64,000 nt of DNA, from NCBI GenBank assembly GCA_009617715.1, contig VTFK01000008.1, forward strand, positions 1,674,001-1,738,000, written 5' to 3'. Within the stretch, counting starts at the first letter, position 1. Every line of letters starts with the position of its first letter. This document shows, in pieces, positions 24,815 through 36,560 of the stretch. Both the position numbers and the translations under genes were made by a program. The notes under the pieces were generated by a model. The model was not told the DNA's origin and made no database searches. It was given only the letters and a program-made list of their open reading frames with translations. This stretch comes from Plectrocnemia conspersa. Taxonomy: Eukaryota > Arthropoda > Insecta > Trichoptera > Polycentropodidae.

Positions 24815-25420
24815 AAATAAAAAATCTTCCTGTTGATTAGCAGAGATAGATAAGAGTTTTTCGTAAATTGGTTCAGAACCAAATGGGTTCCTAAAGTAAG
24901 ATTTTTTAAAAGTAAAGAATTTCCACAAAAACAGTATTGTAAAAATCGATGGTCTGATAAGATCTACGCTACACCGCCTAATGCTAAATTCAACGCATGA
25001 ATCAATGAAACGTCTTCTCAAAAATCTTGTTGATCAATTTTTGGAGAAATGATGCTATACATTGAATAGGACAATGTTGATTAAAAGTAGAGCAAGTTAG
25101 AATCGTTTTATCGTGAAAAAATTCTTCCTAGCGTAGAAATAAATGTATAGGATTCTGAAAGGACCGAGGTAAGTGATATATCTGTAATATTCAGATTAAC
25201 GTAAAATGTGCGATTAAATGAGCTTAAATAAACAAATATTGTTTCTATTGTCATTCAAACAGAAGAGGAAGCGAATAATAGTGAGCATACACGTGAACAA
25301 GGTACTTTCAACTACATTAATCACAAAATGGCACTGACTTGTGTTCAAATTCAGACTACATCGACCAAAAGGGATGCAAATAAACGGTTTAAAAGCTCTG
25401 AGGAAAAATCGCACTGATAT
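24815..25420 (+). pseudogene. coding-like relic of unknown family
   Basis: Plus-strand pieces have protein-like composition: RWSDKIYATPPNAKFNA near 24944-24999, and a later run from about 25261 to 25416 starting EEEANNSEHTREQGTF and containing KRDANKRF. Stops and frame changes separate them. A transposase is likely given the neighbourhood, but no catalytic motif could be identified. The minus-strand frames overlapping it are probably shadows. Confidence 0.3.
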
Positions 25421-25669
25421 CCAAAAATTATTGAGATTCTAAAAAGCAAACGTGAATCACAGATTTTTCTAATAATAAAAAAAAATCTATATTGTAAATA
25501 TATTATTCATAATTTAAAACCAAGTACAAATTAATAGTTATTATCGGTGTTTTTTAATTATTCGTGCTCTTTATCTTCACAGCATTAATCTGGATAATCA
25601 AGATTATACCATATAACTGAATTTTATACTAGATACAAACTTGAATATATTTTTTTCAAGACATGTGAT
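25421..25669. other. AT-rich DNA, nothing seen
   Basis: No supported feature up to the hAT-like terminus. Confidence 0.5.
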
Positions 25670-25720
25670 CAGGGACGCCGAGAGCGAACCCGGACCCTGG
25701 AAAAACAATGATTCCGTGCC
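25670..25720. mobile_element. hAT-like 5' terminus, single end
   Basis: CAGGGACGCCGAGAGCG at 25670-25686, followed by a CCCGG..CCCTGG stretch, resembles the ends of hAT elements of the zf-MYM group (CAGGGGCGCCGAGAG-type). No complementary right end was found in the next several kb, so this is a solo or truncated end. Confidence 0.45.
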
Positions 25721-26091
25721 TCATGACAAAAATGGAATTTTGTATATTTTTTAACACCGTAATATATGTTCTTGAATAAATAATAATAGGTACGAGTTAG
25801 AACTTTCTATGCTACAAATAAATATAAAAATTATATAGCCACTGAACTCATATTTTATGCGAAATTAGGCTTTAAAAATTATTAAAAATATCTACTCATA
25901 ATATTTACCTAATAATAAGTCGCGTTTTCTTTGCTCAGTGTTGCCATATAGTTAATTTCCAGTTCAGTTCAAAAGCAATAAAATCATGCCATCGCGGTTA
26001 TTACGAGTTTTTATAACAATATTACGATTGAGAATCGAATAAAGCACATCTCAACCGAATTTTGCCCAATTTTGGAAAAAATTCACGTCGA
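25721..26091. other. AT-rich DNA
   Basis: Possibly the interior of the element whose end lies at 25670. Nothing diagnostic. Confidence 0.4.
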
Positions 26092-26123
26092 GGTGGGAAC
26101 GCTCGGTAACGAGCGTTCCCACC
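26092..26123. repeat. perfect 14-bp hairpin with GTAA loop
   Basis: GGTGGGAACGCTCG (26092-26105) pairs perfectly with CGAGCGTTCCCACC (26110-26123) around a 4-nt GTAA loop. Read as plus-strand RNA the loop would be GUAA, a GNRA-type tetraloop. The stem is GC-rich in an AT-rich setting. No T-run follows immediately, and no CTRR helitron end is next to it. Confidence 0.85.
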
Positions 26124-28079
26124 AACGGCACGATTTTATTGCTTTTGACGTGGATTTTGACTTCTAAGAAGGGATGATTGTTTTTTGCGCTCTCCTATTA
26201 ACCAAAATTATGTTTTACTATACTTTGATCAGCCCTCTTATATTAAAAGTTCATAGTAATATCGGTAAGGATAGATATCATATTTTTAAAACAAAGTGTA
26301 ATATCAAAATGCAGACAAACTATGGAGTAAAATGTGAGATGTGATGTCTATCGGTACTTTTTTATTTCCCCCTAAAAGAAATATTTTAGACCTGACCTAA
26401 TGACAGTTCTAAAACCATAATTAGTTTTAGAACTTTAGGTTCGGGTTTGAACAGAATATGAAAGTTTCACAACTAGCAAATATAGCTTTATAGATATTTT
26501 AGAGCAACATATCCTATCAGTTAAATTATATTTTCGTTGGTAGAAATATATATCTACTGGTAAGTATGTGGACTTTATTAGTGAACATAATACACATTCA
26601 CTGTAATATTTATATAATACATCGGATCTTAATAAATAATGATAAGTATGTACATATGTATATATATTATTATATATAGAAAAATCACTATAAGTATAAA
26701 TATCTACTGGTGAAAATGTATTCAGTTATGATTTTACTGAAATGACATATTTTTAAAAATATTTTCGCGATAGATTCGAGACTATTTTTTCTAGATTTTC
26801 TTTTATGAATAACCACGTGAAACTAAATGTATTATTTATTTATTCTGCTGTTGTCCAATTACCGATAACACGATATTAAAAAAATTAAATTTATATAATT
26901 CAGCTGGTGCTGTCGTTGATTTTTCGTTATTTGGCCTGCGAGTGATAAGACTTAATTTTTTTCCAAATATGGCAGCATTTTCCAACGAGAAACTTTCTCA
27001 TAGAAAAAAATATTGCACACATAATTCAGATTATGGACCTAATCAACCGACTTATTATATATTCTTATATAAGATTCGATTTAAATGTGATATTATGTCA
27101 GAATTTTAGATTGACTGTGTATTTATTTTCTTGATTAACTTGCGGTCAAAAATACTATATCATTATTTTAAAAACGCGTGAAAAGACTAAAAATTTACTC
27201 CGTAAATAAAAACTTAACTTAATAGTGAAGCAAAATATTGTATACCATATGAACCGATCTCTCCTGTAGAAAACGATCCATTTCCAAAAACAAATACTAT
27301 GAAGAAAGAAAGGGTAAAATCCCGAAATGATTACAAGACAGGCTGATTCAAAAAGAATGTCATTACGTTTGAGAATATCGGTATAATATTCCAGATATAT
27401 TATATGTTAGGGGATTTGATCATGTGTAAGAAATGCAAAGAGTCATTACATACATTAATCATGCTCATATTTAGAAGGCAAGGGGTATTTTATTAACGAC
27501 ATGTAATAAACACTAGTTTTATACAATTATTTTAATAGGGCATTAACAATGCTTTGGTATGACATGGTTACGCTGCGTATTTTTTGTGAAACATTGGAGC
27601 TTAACATATTAGCATATGATTCGGTTATATAGAATTGTATTGAAAGAAAAAAATAAGCCAAGTGCATCTGAATATTTTCATTTTGAAAATATCAAAATTA
27701 ATTCAGATAGATTATGTTAGCAGATTCACTAGTATTTATGTAATCAAATATTTTACAAGATACTGAGGAGCATAAGACATTGTTTTATATTTGCCAAACA
27801 CCAGTTTTTTGACCTAGAACACGCCCCTGCGTTGCGATCACGCACTGTTTCGACCCATATTTGCAATATCACACGCACTAATAAAACACCTTTAGCAAGA
27901 GCAATCAAATTTTTGCTGAATAAATTTATTTCATATTTAGTGAATACAGAATTGGGCAATTTAATTGTCTGATTTTAATTCATAATCAAGGTACTATTAT
28001 TTTTTTTAATATTAAGCTTGACTTTTGCTTTACTCTATAATAAAAATACAGTAGTATTTTACAAATGGAAAAAAGGTTA
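26124..28079. other. AT-rich intergenic DNA, nothing firm
   Basis: About 2 kb with no supported gene or repeat. The block 27740-27960 has a 68-residue minus-strand frame with no recognisable domain. Confidence 0.5.
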
Positions 28080-28680
28080 ATGCATAATTAGTTTGTGTAA
28101 ACATTCCTCGTTCAACGGACACTGCCCGATCAATTTACATACAATTGTTGTAAATCGCTTCGTTTTATTATTGATATTTGATTGAAGATTCTTGGAACAC
28201 CGATGAGATAATAGCAATGCTGTGTATGAGGCGCAATTAAACATGCATTATGCACGCCAAAATTTGACGACCGTCAAGGTGAAAAGTTATTGTCGATCTC
28301 ATAATATAATACAAGATTCATTAACCGTGACGAAGAGGACTTCACATAGTTAAACAATCGAACTCGACGTTCACTCAAATATGTCTTGCACGTTGGACTT
28401 GGTTAAATTTTAAATAAAAAATCTGCTAATCATCTACTGAAAATACAAACAGTGTGACGAAACGGCAGCGCGCAGATTGTTAACGCAAATTTATTGCACA
28501 TTCACGTGTGCAATGTGCAATAAATAAATATTTTCAAGCTCGGTGCGAGTCACGTGTTCTTGGCGTTAATAATGAACGATTGAATATGTAAACAAGATAA
28601 TCGTCACAATTCGTAGGAAACACTAACTTATGCATGTAGGTGTTACCATCACTAAAGAAACCTTTAAGAACCGTAAATTG
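28080..28680. other. GC-richer unique patch with hairpin
   Basis: Less AT-rich sequence holding the 37-nt hairpin at 28489-28525 and two CACGTG E-boxes, one in the hairpin loop (28503-28508) and one near 28552. Nothing coding was recognised. Confidence 0.35.
28489..28525. repeat. 14-bp perfect hairpin with E-box loop
   Basis: ATTTATTGCACATT (28489-28502) pairs with AATGTGCAATAAAT (28512-28525). The 9-nt loop is CACGTGTGC. As DNA the arms present two inverted TTGCACAA-like, C/EBP-type half-site words flanking an E-box. As RNA it is a simple stem-loop. The function is unknown. Confidence 0.75.
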
Positions 28681-29891
28681 TATCGGGTGAAATAAATTAA
28701 ATTTGTATAGCAATGCACATTAGAAACAATTATATCACTGATTAATTCTAATACTCGTAATCTTGGGCAACCATAATAAACGTATTCTTAAAATGATTAT
28801 AAATTTCATCTATTGCAACATACATGCGAATTGATCGCGAAATATGCATAATTGTCCTTATTACTTAGCATATGAATATTGTACAATAGCTCAAAACCTT
28901 ACAATATATTTTGTTATAACTTTCATTTTATTGTATCTGAATTGATAATAAAACCAATGACTTAATTGTACGATTATTTTACTTTATGAATTGTAAATAT
29001 TATCATTTGTATGTAGTATATACACTTTTGGAATGTTGTTTATTATTTTTTGTTTCTGTAAATGAACTTGACAGATTTATTTGACATAACTAACAGATAT
29101 AATTTATGTATTATTAAGAAATGAAAAAATTCTATATATCACAATAGTGCTACTCATACGTTCAATGAATCAATATTATTTCAGCTTTGTCAGTTAAAGA
29201 AAGTTGATATTCTTACTATAATTTTTGGAATCCAAACAATATTGATATTTAGAAAGAAAGAAAAAAATCATGAGAATATATTTTGAGCCGCGCAGTGTGA
29301 GATTTTTGCTTCTCACTAACAAACTGTCAATTTAATTTAAAAAACCACACAGTGCTGTTTAATACATTTATTTTTATTTTATTCAAATACAGTTTTAATC
29401 TCCCCCTAATTGTCCAAAATAAATTAGCGCGCTCCGGTGGCTTCATAAGATTCCCATGTCGTCTGGACGAAGTACCGTTACACGAAATAGCATGCTTTAT
29501 CTCTTTCTCCGTTGCGTGCGACACCCCTCCCACTTCTATTTCTAGTGGATCGGCATCAGTTCTGGATTGTTAAATAAATACATTTGATTAACCTACAATA
29601 CCACTAACTTTATTCCATAATTTTGCTACTTATGTATCTGATTTTTTTTAATTTTGCGCAGAATTTCAAAGATGTGTTCCTTCTATTGTTGTTTCCAAAA
29701 GCAATAAAATATTTGTATTTATTATAAGAAAAGAGCATTATTATATAATAAAAATAAAATGGTGAATATTTCTTTAGAAGCGCAGGGTAACACCCCCACG
29801 GTAATTGGCTGAGAGGCAAATAGTAGTGGATTCTAATTAGAATGTAACGGTAAATCGTCGAGCTCGATAGGGAATCTTATGATCCGCTCCG
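28681..29891. other. AT-rich DNA, little to report
   Basis: GTGAGATTTTTGCTTCTCAC at 29297-29316 is a small imperfect palindrome. It resembles, inverted, GTGAGAAGCAAAAGTCTAAC at about 30093-30112. A weak outer inverted repeat of a decayed element is possible. The frames at 29327-29819 are not recognisable. Confidence 0.35.
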
Positions 29892-30279
29892 GTGATGTAC
29901 ATTCAGTGTACATGTTAAATTTAGTCATTTAAAATTGAAATAACACAAATTTTTAAACTCAATTATCATTCAAATCATAGTCAAAGTTGTAACAATGATT
30001 ATAAAAATGCAAAAATCGATGCATTGGACATCGCAAATTTAATATTAAATAATAATAAAAAATCGAGTTGGAAAGCTCTATATGCGAACATCCGTGAGAA
30101 GCAAAAGTCTAACTGGCTACACTCATCGTTGAATTGATACCTGATTTTGTTGACAGTGTTTTGTTTATGTTATTTATTTTGAACTTCATGAGATTACTTC
30201 ATATGTATTGCAGATGAATATTTAAAATATTAACATTTTATTCGACATATTCTTAGCATGTACACTCGGTATACATCAC
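29892..30279. mobile_element. candidate non-autonomous DNA transposon (MITE)
   Basis: The ends are inverted repeats. GTGATGTACATTCAGTGTAC at 29892-29911 (plus CATG) matches the complement of 30255-30279 at 20 of 25 positions. The left end itself contains ATGTACA/TGTACAT. The 388-bp interior is AT-rich and non-coding. No clear target duplication was identified, so the superfamily is unknown. Confidence 0.45.
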
Positions 30280-30640
30280 AGTAGTTTGCCCGCGCAACAT
30301 TTTTCAATTTCGGATTCATGAATCTTCTAAAATATTAACGCTTACTATTGATAATTAATAATATTGATATTTTCGGATAATCTCACAAAGATAGATTAAA
30401 GCAATGGGTTATTGAGTAAAAAGATTTTACTTGAATGCCAAAACACTTGAGCATCGTGATTTTTTTTCTATAAATACGAACTAAGAAATAGATTCGAGAT
30501 TTTTAGTGTTTATTTATTTATGTTGGCTCAATAATTCGCAGACCAGATTATACCAGTTTGTGAACCATCAAGTTAATAGCACTGCTGTACAAAAACTAAC
30601 GCATATGAGTGAAACCATGCGATTTTTAAAAAAATGTCTA
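30280..30640. other. AT-rich intergenic DNA, nothing seen
   Basis: No supported feature. Confidence 0.5.
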
Positions 30641-30912
30641 GTTTTTTGTTGTTGTTGAATATATACAACTTTAAACACCTAATAACTACGACCTAGCTCG
30701 ATTTGAATTAATCATTACGATATTCCTCCGTGAGCCTAGGAAAATCTTAGTAAATCTAGCCTGTGATCGATAGGAATTTTAGTTAAATAATAATCACTAA
30801 TTTTAATTTCCCAGATACGATAAAAATTAAAAATACTAAGGTCCATATGGGATTTGAACCCAGATCTATCAGATAAATAGTCAGACTTGTACTACTAGCG
30901 CTGGAGCTTTGG
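30641..30912 (-). mobile_element. SINE-A copy, near full length
   Basis: Reads on the minus strand. The tRNA-like head starts near 30912 with an A-box-like TAGTAGTACAAGT. The B box GGTTCAAATCC is the complement of 30850-30860. Next come ATATGGACC, the unique body (CGTATCTGGGAAATTAAAAT, then AGTGATTATTATTTA) and GAGCTAGGTCGTAGTTA. The 3' end is TATTCAACAACAACAAAAAA (complement of about 30641-30658). Seven related pieces occur in the window. The head and B box indicate Pol III transcription, and the CAA/A tail indicates copying by a LINE reverse transcriptase. Confidence 0.8.
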
Positions 30913-31359
30913 AGCTTCAATGAAAATATTTTTTATTACTATTTTTAAATAAAAATCATAACTATTTAATTAAGGCAATACAATTTAATTTCGCAATAAA
31001 ATAAAAATAAACAAGAAGAAATAGCATTTAACGTATTCAAGAAAAATAAAAAATCAACGCATATAAAAAACTTTACCTTTAAAAATAAAGTGGTACTTAA
31101 TAATATTTGTTTTAAAGCTATAATCACGAAAAACATTTATTTATTTATTAGAGCGCTAGTATGACAGTATATTTTTGGAATATAAAATCCTGTCATAATA
31201 ATATATTACTTTATAGGTATTTTTTTTATATTTATGATTAAATTGCAATAAATAACACTTTGTATCATTTTGAATTAAATTATATATAAATCTAAAAGAC
31301 AAATTTCTTATTTTATATAGCAATTATTAAAAGAATTTAAGATTAAATACATTAAAGTC
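30913..31359. other. AT-rich intergenic DNA, nothing seen
   Basis: No supported feature. Confidence 0.55.
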
Positions 31360-32290
31360 TGCGTCTATTTATTTTGACACCTAACGCGCGCAGATTTTTT
31401 TAATTATTGTTTAATTAAGAATACATAGTTCTGTATATGTATACAGAATCTGTGTACGTCTTGACATTGTTTATAAAAGCAATTTTTTTCAATTAGTTCT
31501 TCATGGACAACAGATAGCGTTCCACAATTTATACACTTGTTTATTATATCACTATTTTACATCTTCATAGCGACATTGCCGTAGATAGAAACAAGTTGAA
31601 AATTAATTTCTAAAGCATTTTCCTTTCGCACAACATAAACGGATCATAGAACGAGTTGTGTATATTTTCCGAATATCCCTCGCATTAACCTATTTATAAC
31701 CCTCATAATATTAAATTATTAAATTTGGCGTATACATTTTGATATGCTTAACAGGCGAGCGTTAATACGCTGTGGCAAAAGTATGCATAACAATTGAAAT
31801 TTAAACGCTAATGTATCCGATTTCACACACCAGATTTCCAAATCACCTAATAATAGTCGCATTTGATGGGCATTGTGATGGACACATCAGAATATACACA
31901 CTAGCAAATGTTAAATTTTAAGGTCTATATATGGACGACGTTAATTAACAGTATATACAACACTTTTGAAACACACAGTTTGAGGAAAATAAAATTATAA
32001 ATAGTTGTCGTCCACTAACGACTTGTAAAAACTGTGAGACGTATATGAGGTTGAATTTAATTTGTAAAAATCGAAACGGAATTAAACTGTTACACGCGAA
32101 AAAATTCGTGCAAAACGTGCTAATAACTAAACATTTCAGGTATTGCTAAACACACGGAAACGTGTGAAACGAACGGCGGCCTTGCCGCGCATCTGATAAA
32201 GGAAAATGACGTATGAATAATGTCGTTTGTTATGTAACGCAACCTGTGGCGGTTCGGAAAAGAGCGCGCGGAGCTAAAGCAACCCCTGAT
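31360..32290. other. mixed patch with GC-rich end
   Basis: Moderately AT-rich, becoming CpG-rich at 32150-32290 with CTGATAA (GATA-type), TTATGTAAC and CCTGTGGCGGTT (Runt-like) words close together. Regulatory meaning is inference. No coding frame was found. Confidence 0.35.
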
Positions 32291-32469
32291 GAAATTAACA
32301 ATTTAAAAATAATTTTTTATATTTTAAAAGTGATTTTTTTTATTTAAATCAAATATAAAATATTGTCTATAATGTATTATTAAAAAAATCGTATTGGGTA
32401 GTAACATTTAAAACACATTCACAAAGATTGCACTTCAGCTTAACTCACTAAATGTATCTAGATAGTCCA
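32291..32469. other. AT-rich DNA
   Basis: No supported feature. Confidence 0.4.
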
Positions 32470-32582
32470 GGCGCGGGCGGTAAGATACTTTCCTTCTCGC
32501 TCGCTCGCTCGCGTGTTAAGTGACGAGAGTGAGTGAGAGATAAGAGCATCCGGTCCGCAAGCCCTTATCTCTCAAAAAAAAA
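32470..32582 (+). repeat. repeat C copy (truncated palindromic MITE)
   Basis: From CAGGCGCG through CTCGCGTGTTAAGTGACGAG and AGTGAGTGAGAGATAAG, this matches the complement of the right half of the 38785-39020 copy. TGAGAGATAAG (32534-32544) and CTTATCTCTCA (32564-32574) form an 11-bp stem. The second arm then stops abruptly at an A-run. Tandem GCTC at about 32496-32511 has expanded locally. Confidence 0.7.
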
Positions 32583-32699
32583 ATGACAAAGCACATATAG
32601 CTTTAGAGGCCAAAGACAACATACACCTATTAATGGTTCCAGTTATCTAATGAAATGTACGCAAATTGTCACTTAATTCATTGTTTCCTATAATAGACT
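32583..32699. other. intergenic DNA
   Basis: No supported feature. Confidence 0.4.
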
Positions 32700-33420
32700 T
32701 TTTACACTTAAATTGTAAAAGGTTTTTTTTTTTTTATTTTCATTTTAATCATCTTTTTCCGGCTAATAACAAATTAGAAAGATAAAGTCACGCCCAATTA
32801 GCCTTATAAACCAGAAACATGTATGTATATTATATATAAAATAATATGTTTATAAAACTATTTATAATACTAAAATAAACGTGTTTAAAAAAATAACGAG
32901 AACACGACGACAACCCCAGCTCCACCAATACAACCAAATAAACCAGCAAAAAACATTATTTAGATTAAATACTTTGAAATCAGTTGAGGATTTTTATCTA
33001 AATAAAAAGATATTTGAATTCCGGTTCATACCATCTAAATTAGTCTATGAAAAAATAGGATCTTTGATCTCCTCCCTTTTTCCCGATCATTATTGAGCCA
33101 GAACAATAATATAATAATATATTTCTGTTTGGCACTTGAATCAAAACTTCATTTGAAATACCACTTTGCTTTCTACTTTAAAACAGTTGAGGATTTTTTT
33201 TTAGGAGAGCTGCTGCCGAATTGAGATAAACAAACATCGAAATCATAAAAAAGCAGCCGCTTCCACTTCGATCTGGTTCACCGTGAATCTTTAAGAGTTG
33301 ATCTTGAAGACTCTGACGAAACAATAGAGCAAGTTTTTATATATTAACATTTATTGTTGTAATTCAATTTAATTTGTAAAACTTTAAAATAAACGTGTGT
33401 ACCGAGCACAGTTAGAGCAC
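32700..33420 (+). repeat. possible retroposon 3' region with internal duplication
   Basis: AATTGTAAAAGG followed by a long T-run (about 32712-32738) closely resembles 43549-43573 inside the retroposed insert. TTTGAAATCAGTTGAGGATTTTTA (about 32970) and TTTAAAACAGTTGAGGATTTTTTT (about 33177) are related direct repeats. AATAAACGTGT occurs twice (about 32875 and 33389), each after an A/T tract, like duplicated polyadenylation regions. The 71-residue frame at 32881-33096 matches nothing known. A decayed LINE 3' region is my best guess. Confidence 0.3.
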
Positions 33421-33529
33421 ATAACTTTTATATAATAATTTATATAGTATTATAAGCTAAAAAAATAGACATAAACAGCACAGTGATGCTCTTATCTGAT
33501 TCTTTGTTCCAATCGTTCTAATTACACGC

Positions 33530-34260
33530 TCAATTACCTTCGATTTCTCGACTAAACACTAGTGCGTACGTTCAAACTGAGTAAAGTCATCTTGTTTAAG
33601 TGTCAAATTATGACAATCAGCCCAACGGTGACAGTCCATAATAATCGTCATAATGACCCAGGAACACAAAGTGTGCTTGCATTGAACGAGTTAAAAATAT
33701 ACCATGATGTTTGAGGTAAAGATGATACAATGTAAGGTCAAAAATATATGGACCTGTTTATCAGCTTATCGGCTTCATTAGCATAACTATGACTGCGTAT
33801 TTAGATCAATTTACAAATTTTAAAAATAGCAAACCTTAATCATGACAATGAATTAGAATATTCGGAGCACATGAATACGATTCACACGCAGCATTGCCAC
33901 TAATTAAGGGTCACGTGATGAGATTACATTACAAATTTCGGGGCGTAACTGGCATTTGAAAGGACTTTCCTCACACAAAAGCCATCTTGCTAAGGAGTAC
34001 CTGTTGCTAAGGACCACGCGCACGTGAGCTAACTTTGGCGCAATGGTGTGCGTGCGCTGATATATACTGTAACGTCACAACCCCCCCCCCTCATCCCCCT
34101 AACTCCACGTGCCCGCCCGCATTTCATATCTACGACCTAATTTCGACGCGCCCACATCTCCACGTGTGAATTACACAGGAATTATTAGCGCCACAGACGG
34201 TGAAACTGGATGAATCTTTGATTGTGTGCCTTGGTGGTTATGGTCAGGGTTGTGAATTTG
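33530..34260. promoter_or_regulatory. candidate regulatory region with four CACGTG E-boxes
   Basis: CACGTG occurs at 33912-33917, 34021-34026, 34106-34111 and 34161-34166, four times in 255 bp of a CpG-containing block that also has GTAACGTCAC and a run of ten C at 34081-34090. CACGTG is the class B E-box bound by bHLH(-PAS/-Zip) factors such as CLOCK:CYCLE, Myc/Max, USF and MITF types. Clustering in otherwise AT-rich DNA suggests an enhancer or promoter. No start site or gene is visible next to it. Confidence 0.4.
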
Positions 34261-34837
34261 TAGGTCGTGGTTTAAATGCGCATAAAAAAATCGAGCATCG
34301 AAAAGATATTATATGTATTTATGTCAGAATGTCGAAAAATTATAAAGGCCAATATACTTCAATTTGAGGAATAAAAAGCGAAATAACGCGAATTTGTCTT
34401 CCTGTATGTTATTACTGTGGATTTACTGTATCGCTCAGCATTGTCACCACTATTGTTTACTGTTTTGGAAGAGTTATTGTAATAAATAATTTTGGGATCT
34501 AAAAAAAGATGATAATGAATAGTCTTAAAAAAATATTTAGCTATGTTGTTTCACTAAATAATGAACACTCGATCCCGCGTAAAATTCTAGCTCAGGGAAG
34601 TTTGCTAGTGCCGTCTCTTTATCTTGTATACGAAAGATAGCATTTTTTTTTTAAATACGCGTTTATACGATGTACGATGATGATACAGCTATTTTAATTA
34701 GTGCTTACGCGAATAAATTACAATAATCTTTTGAAATCTTAAATACATAATTTTGAAAGGTGGAAAATTAAATTCAACCGAAAATAGAAACAATTATTTT
34801 CGTCTAGTATTAGAATCGATGCTAAAGAGGGTGAGGT
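34261..34837. other. AT-rich intergenic DNA, nothing seen
   Basis: No supported feature. Confidence 0.5.
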
Positions 34838-35190
34838 TAGTTTTTTATTAATAAATCTTTCGCTGTAACCTGACAGGCGTAAGCCCAATGCGTTACAACG
34901 ATTAAATCTGTACCAACTGAGTAAGTCAACAGGACATAATGAATACCTACAAGTAAGTATTAAATACCAGACTGAAAAAGTCTGGGAATTGGTGATATCT
35001 ATTTTATTAATTATAAACTATTATGTGCTATACAATTTATAATCAATAGATATCACTGCAGCTGAGGTCAGTTTTTTTTATTAATAGCGCATTTTTATAA
35101 ATAAAAATTTGAGTGCCGCTGCCGGAGCCCGCAACCTCAGAGTTACTAGTCTGAGACGTTTCGGACTACGCTATTCTGTCCTTATGTAAA
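34838..35190 (-). mobile_element. SINE-B copy, best preserved
   Basis: Reads on the minus strand. The tRNA-like head is the complement of about 35105-35190, with TAGCGTAGTCCG (A-box-like) and GGTTGCGGGCTCC (B-box-like). A body follows with an inverted repeat GTGATATCTATT..AATAGATATCAC (34993-35055). The 3' end is GCATTGGGCTTACGCCTGTC, then AGGTTACAGCG, then an A/T-rich tail. The same order is found at 5570-5890, and the 3' end recurs at 56753-56800. Pol III transcription and LINE-dependent copying are inferred from the structure. Confidence 0.75.
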
Positions 35191-36129
35191 TGAATATATG
35201 TAGCACTTTTTAATCGCTGTAAAAATACAGTTTGTTATCTATACGTAAGTTTTAAATATTTCATAAACTATTATTTATTTTTAATGAATCTCTGCACAAT
35301 TTGAATATAAGGTTGTTTCAAAAATATAAGTTGGGATTTTTCGATAACATACATTCAGACATCATTTGTTGTGATAGCGCTCTTCAATAATTTACAGGTC
35401 ATTTAAAAATAGCTCGAACCGAGATAACTTGTTAGATCATAGCGAAGGCGTTGTGCGTGCGGTACACTTTGAGTGCATCTATCTATAAATCACATGTATA
35501 AAATAAATAAACCCGGAACCTATTATTATTCACTGATAATGCCAATCAATATGTTATGCGTATGTAAGTCTCCGCCTAGCAACGGCCACTCTCGATGTGA
35601 GAGCTAATTTAGATTTAGGACTAGAAATTATTAATTGTTCCTTCAGAAATAATTATAATAAAGATTAATTAATACAGCGTGACTTACGAGAGTGAGGAAT
35701 AAAACTCAATTTAATATAATAAAATAAACATTCTACTAAAACTAAATAGGCAGTTTAATAATGTAAATCTCAGTTTGACATGAAACAAATCTCTAGATAT
35801 TAAACACTGAAATATATGTAGTTCATAACATTACTACCGTTCTTAGGATAGATATAAGTGTGTTATATCATATAATATATTCAAGGACCATCTGTGTGCC
35901 AAAAATATGTGAAGAAAAGCCTATCGTCTTCACGATGGATCATGAGTCGGTAGCCTCCATACCTCAAAAATATATTTTATTTGCATTTACTTAAAATTGC
36001 ATTATCTCATCTGCAATCATTTTATCTTATTCATTAAAATTAATCAATAACCATCTAAAGATATGTTTTACATAAAAGAAAAATCCGTTTCATTTCTTAT
36101 TCGCCCAAACAATATTAGCTCTAGATTAT
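35191..36129. other. AT-rich intergenic DNA, nothing firm
   Basis: The block 35310-35460 is less AT-rich and has a faint mariner-end look (AAGGTTGTTTCAAAAATATA), but it has no second end and no transposase motif. Confidence 0.4.
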
Positions 36130-36560
36130 GATTTTAGGATAGTACGGACTATCATATTGTACTGGAATTTTGCAAGAAACCGACACGTATCTCACGGACA
36201 GATACGTAATTTCAATGACACAGCAGAGAGCCTGCTAAATAAAAGAAGACGCGTCAATGTAATTCTCATGAGTTATTCAAATGGTCATATTACATTTTTA
36301 ATCCATCCGATAGAAGAGCGAACAAAAACAGTTGCAATTAAGACGCATTTGAGATTGAGTTAGAACCACCGCCGGGGCTACGCCCTTAGCTTGTTGAGCA
36401 AACAGAAGGCTAGCGCCCAAATGATTCATCGAAGGGACTGTCATAATGTAGATGGCTTTTGCCTCCAGAGACTGTAGTCTCTAGATTTGCACCAAAGAGA
36501 CTAGGCCTCCGAAGGGCCTGCTGGACCACGGGACTTATTCAGCATCACAAACACAGAATA
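36130..36560. other. GC-richer unique patch
   Basis: The part 36360-36545 is CpG-containing and complex. No domain, SINE head or transposon end was recognised. The frame 36157-36363 looks like chance. Confidence 0.35.

Noticed and set aside
32881..33096. 71-codon frame with AATAAA nearby
   Set aside because: I considered it as a last exon of a gene. Stops lie directly upstream of the more coding-like part, and the area shows repeat features.
33170..33350. Possible splice acceptor (T-run then AG) with a short frame FHFDLVHRESLRVDLEDSDE
   Set aside because: The frame is closed by a stop just upstream and does not reach the acceptor, so an exon cannot be supported.
34081..34090. Run of ten C
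   Set aside because: A simple homopolymer. On its own it is not a feature beyond mutation or sequencing-error risk.
35305..35460. Mariner-end-like AAGGTTGTTTCAAAAATATA
   Set aside because: No second terminus and no transposase motif. The similarity is too short to call.
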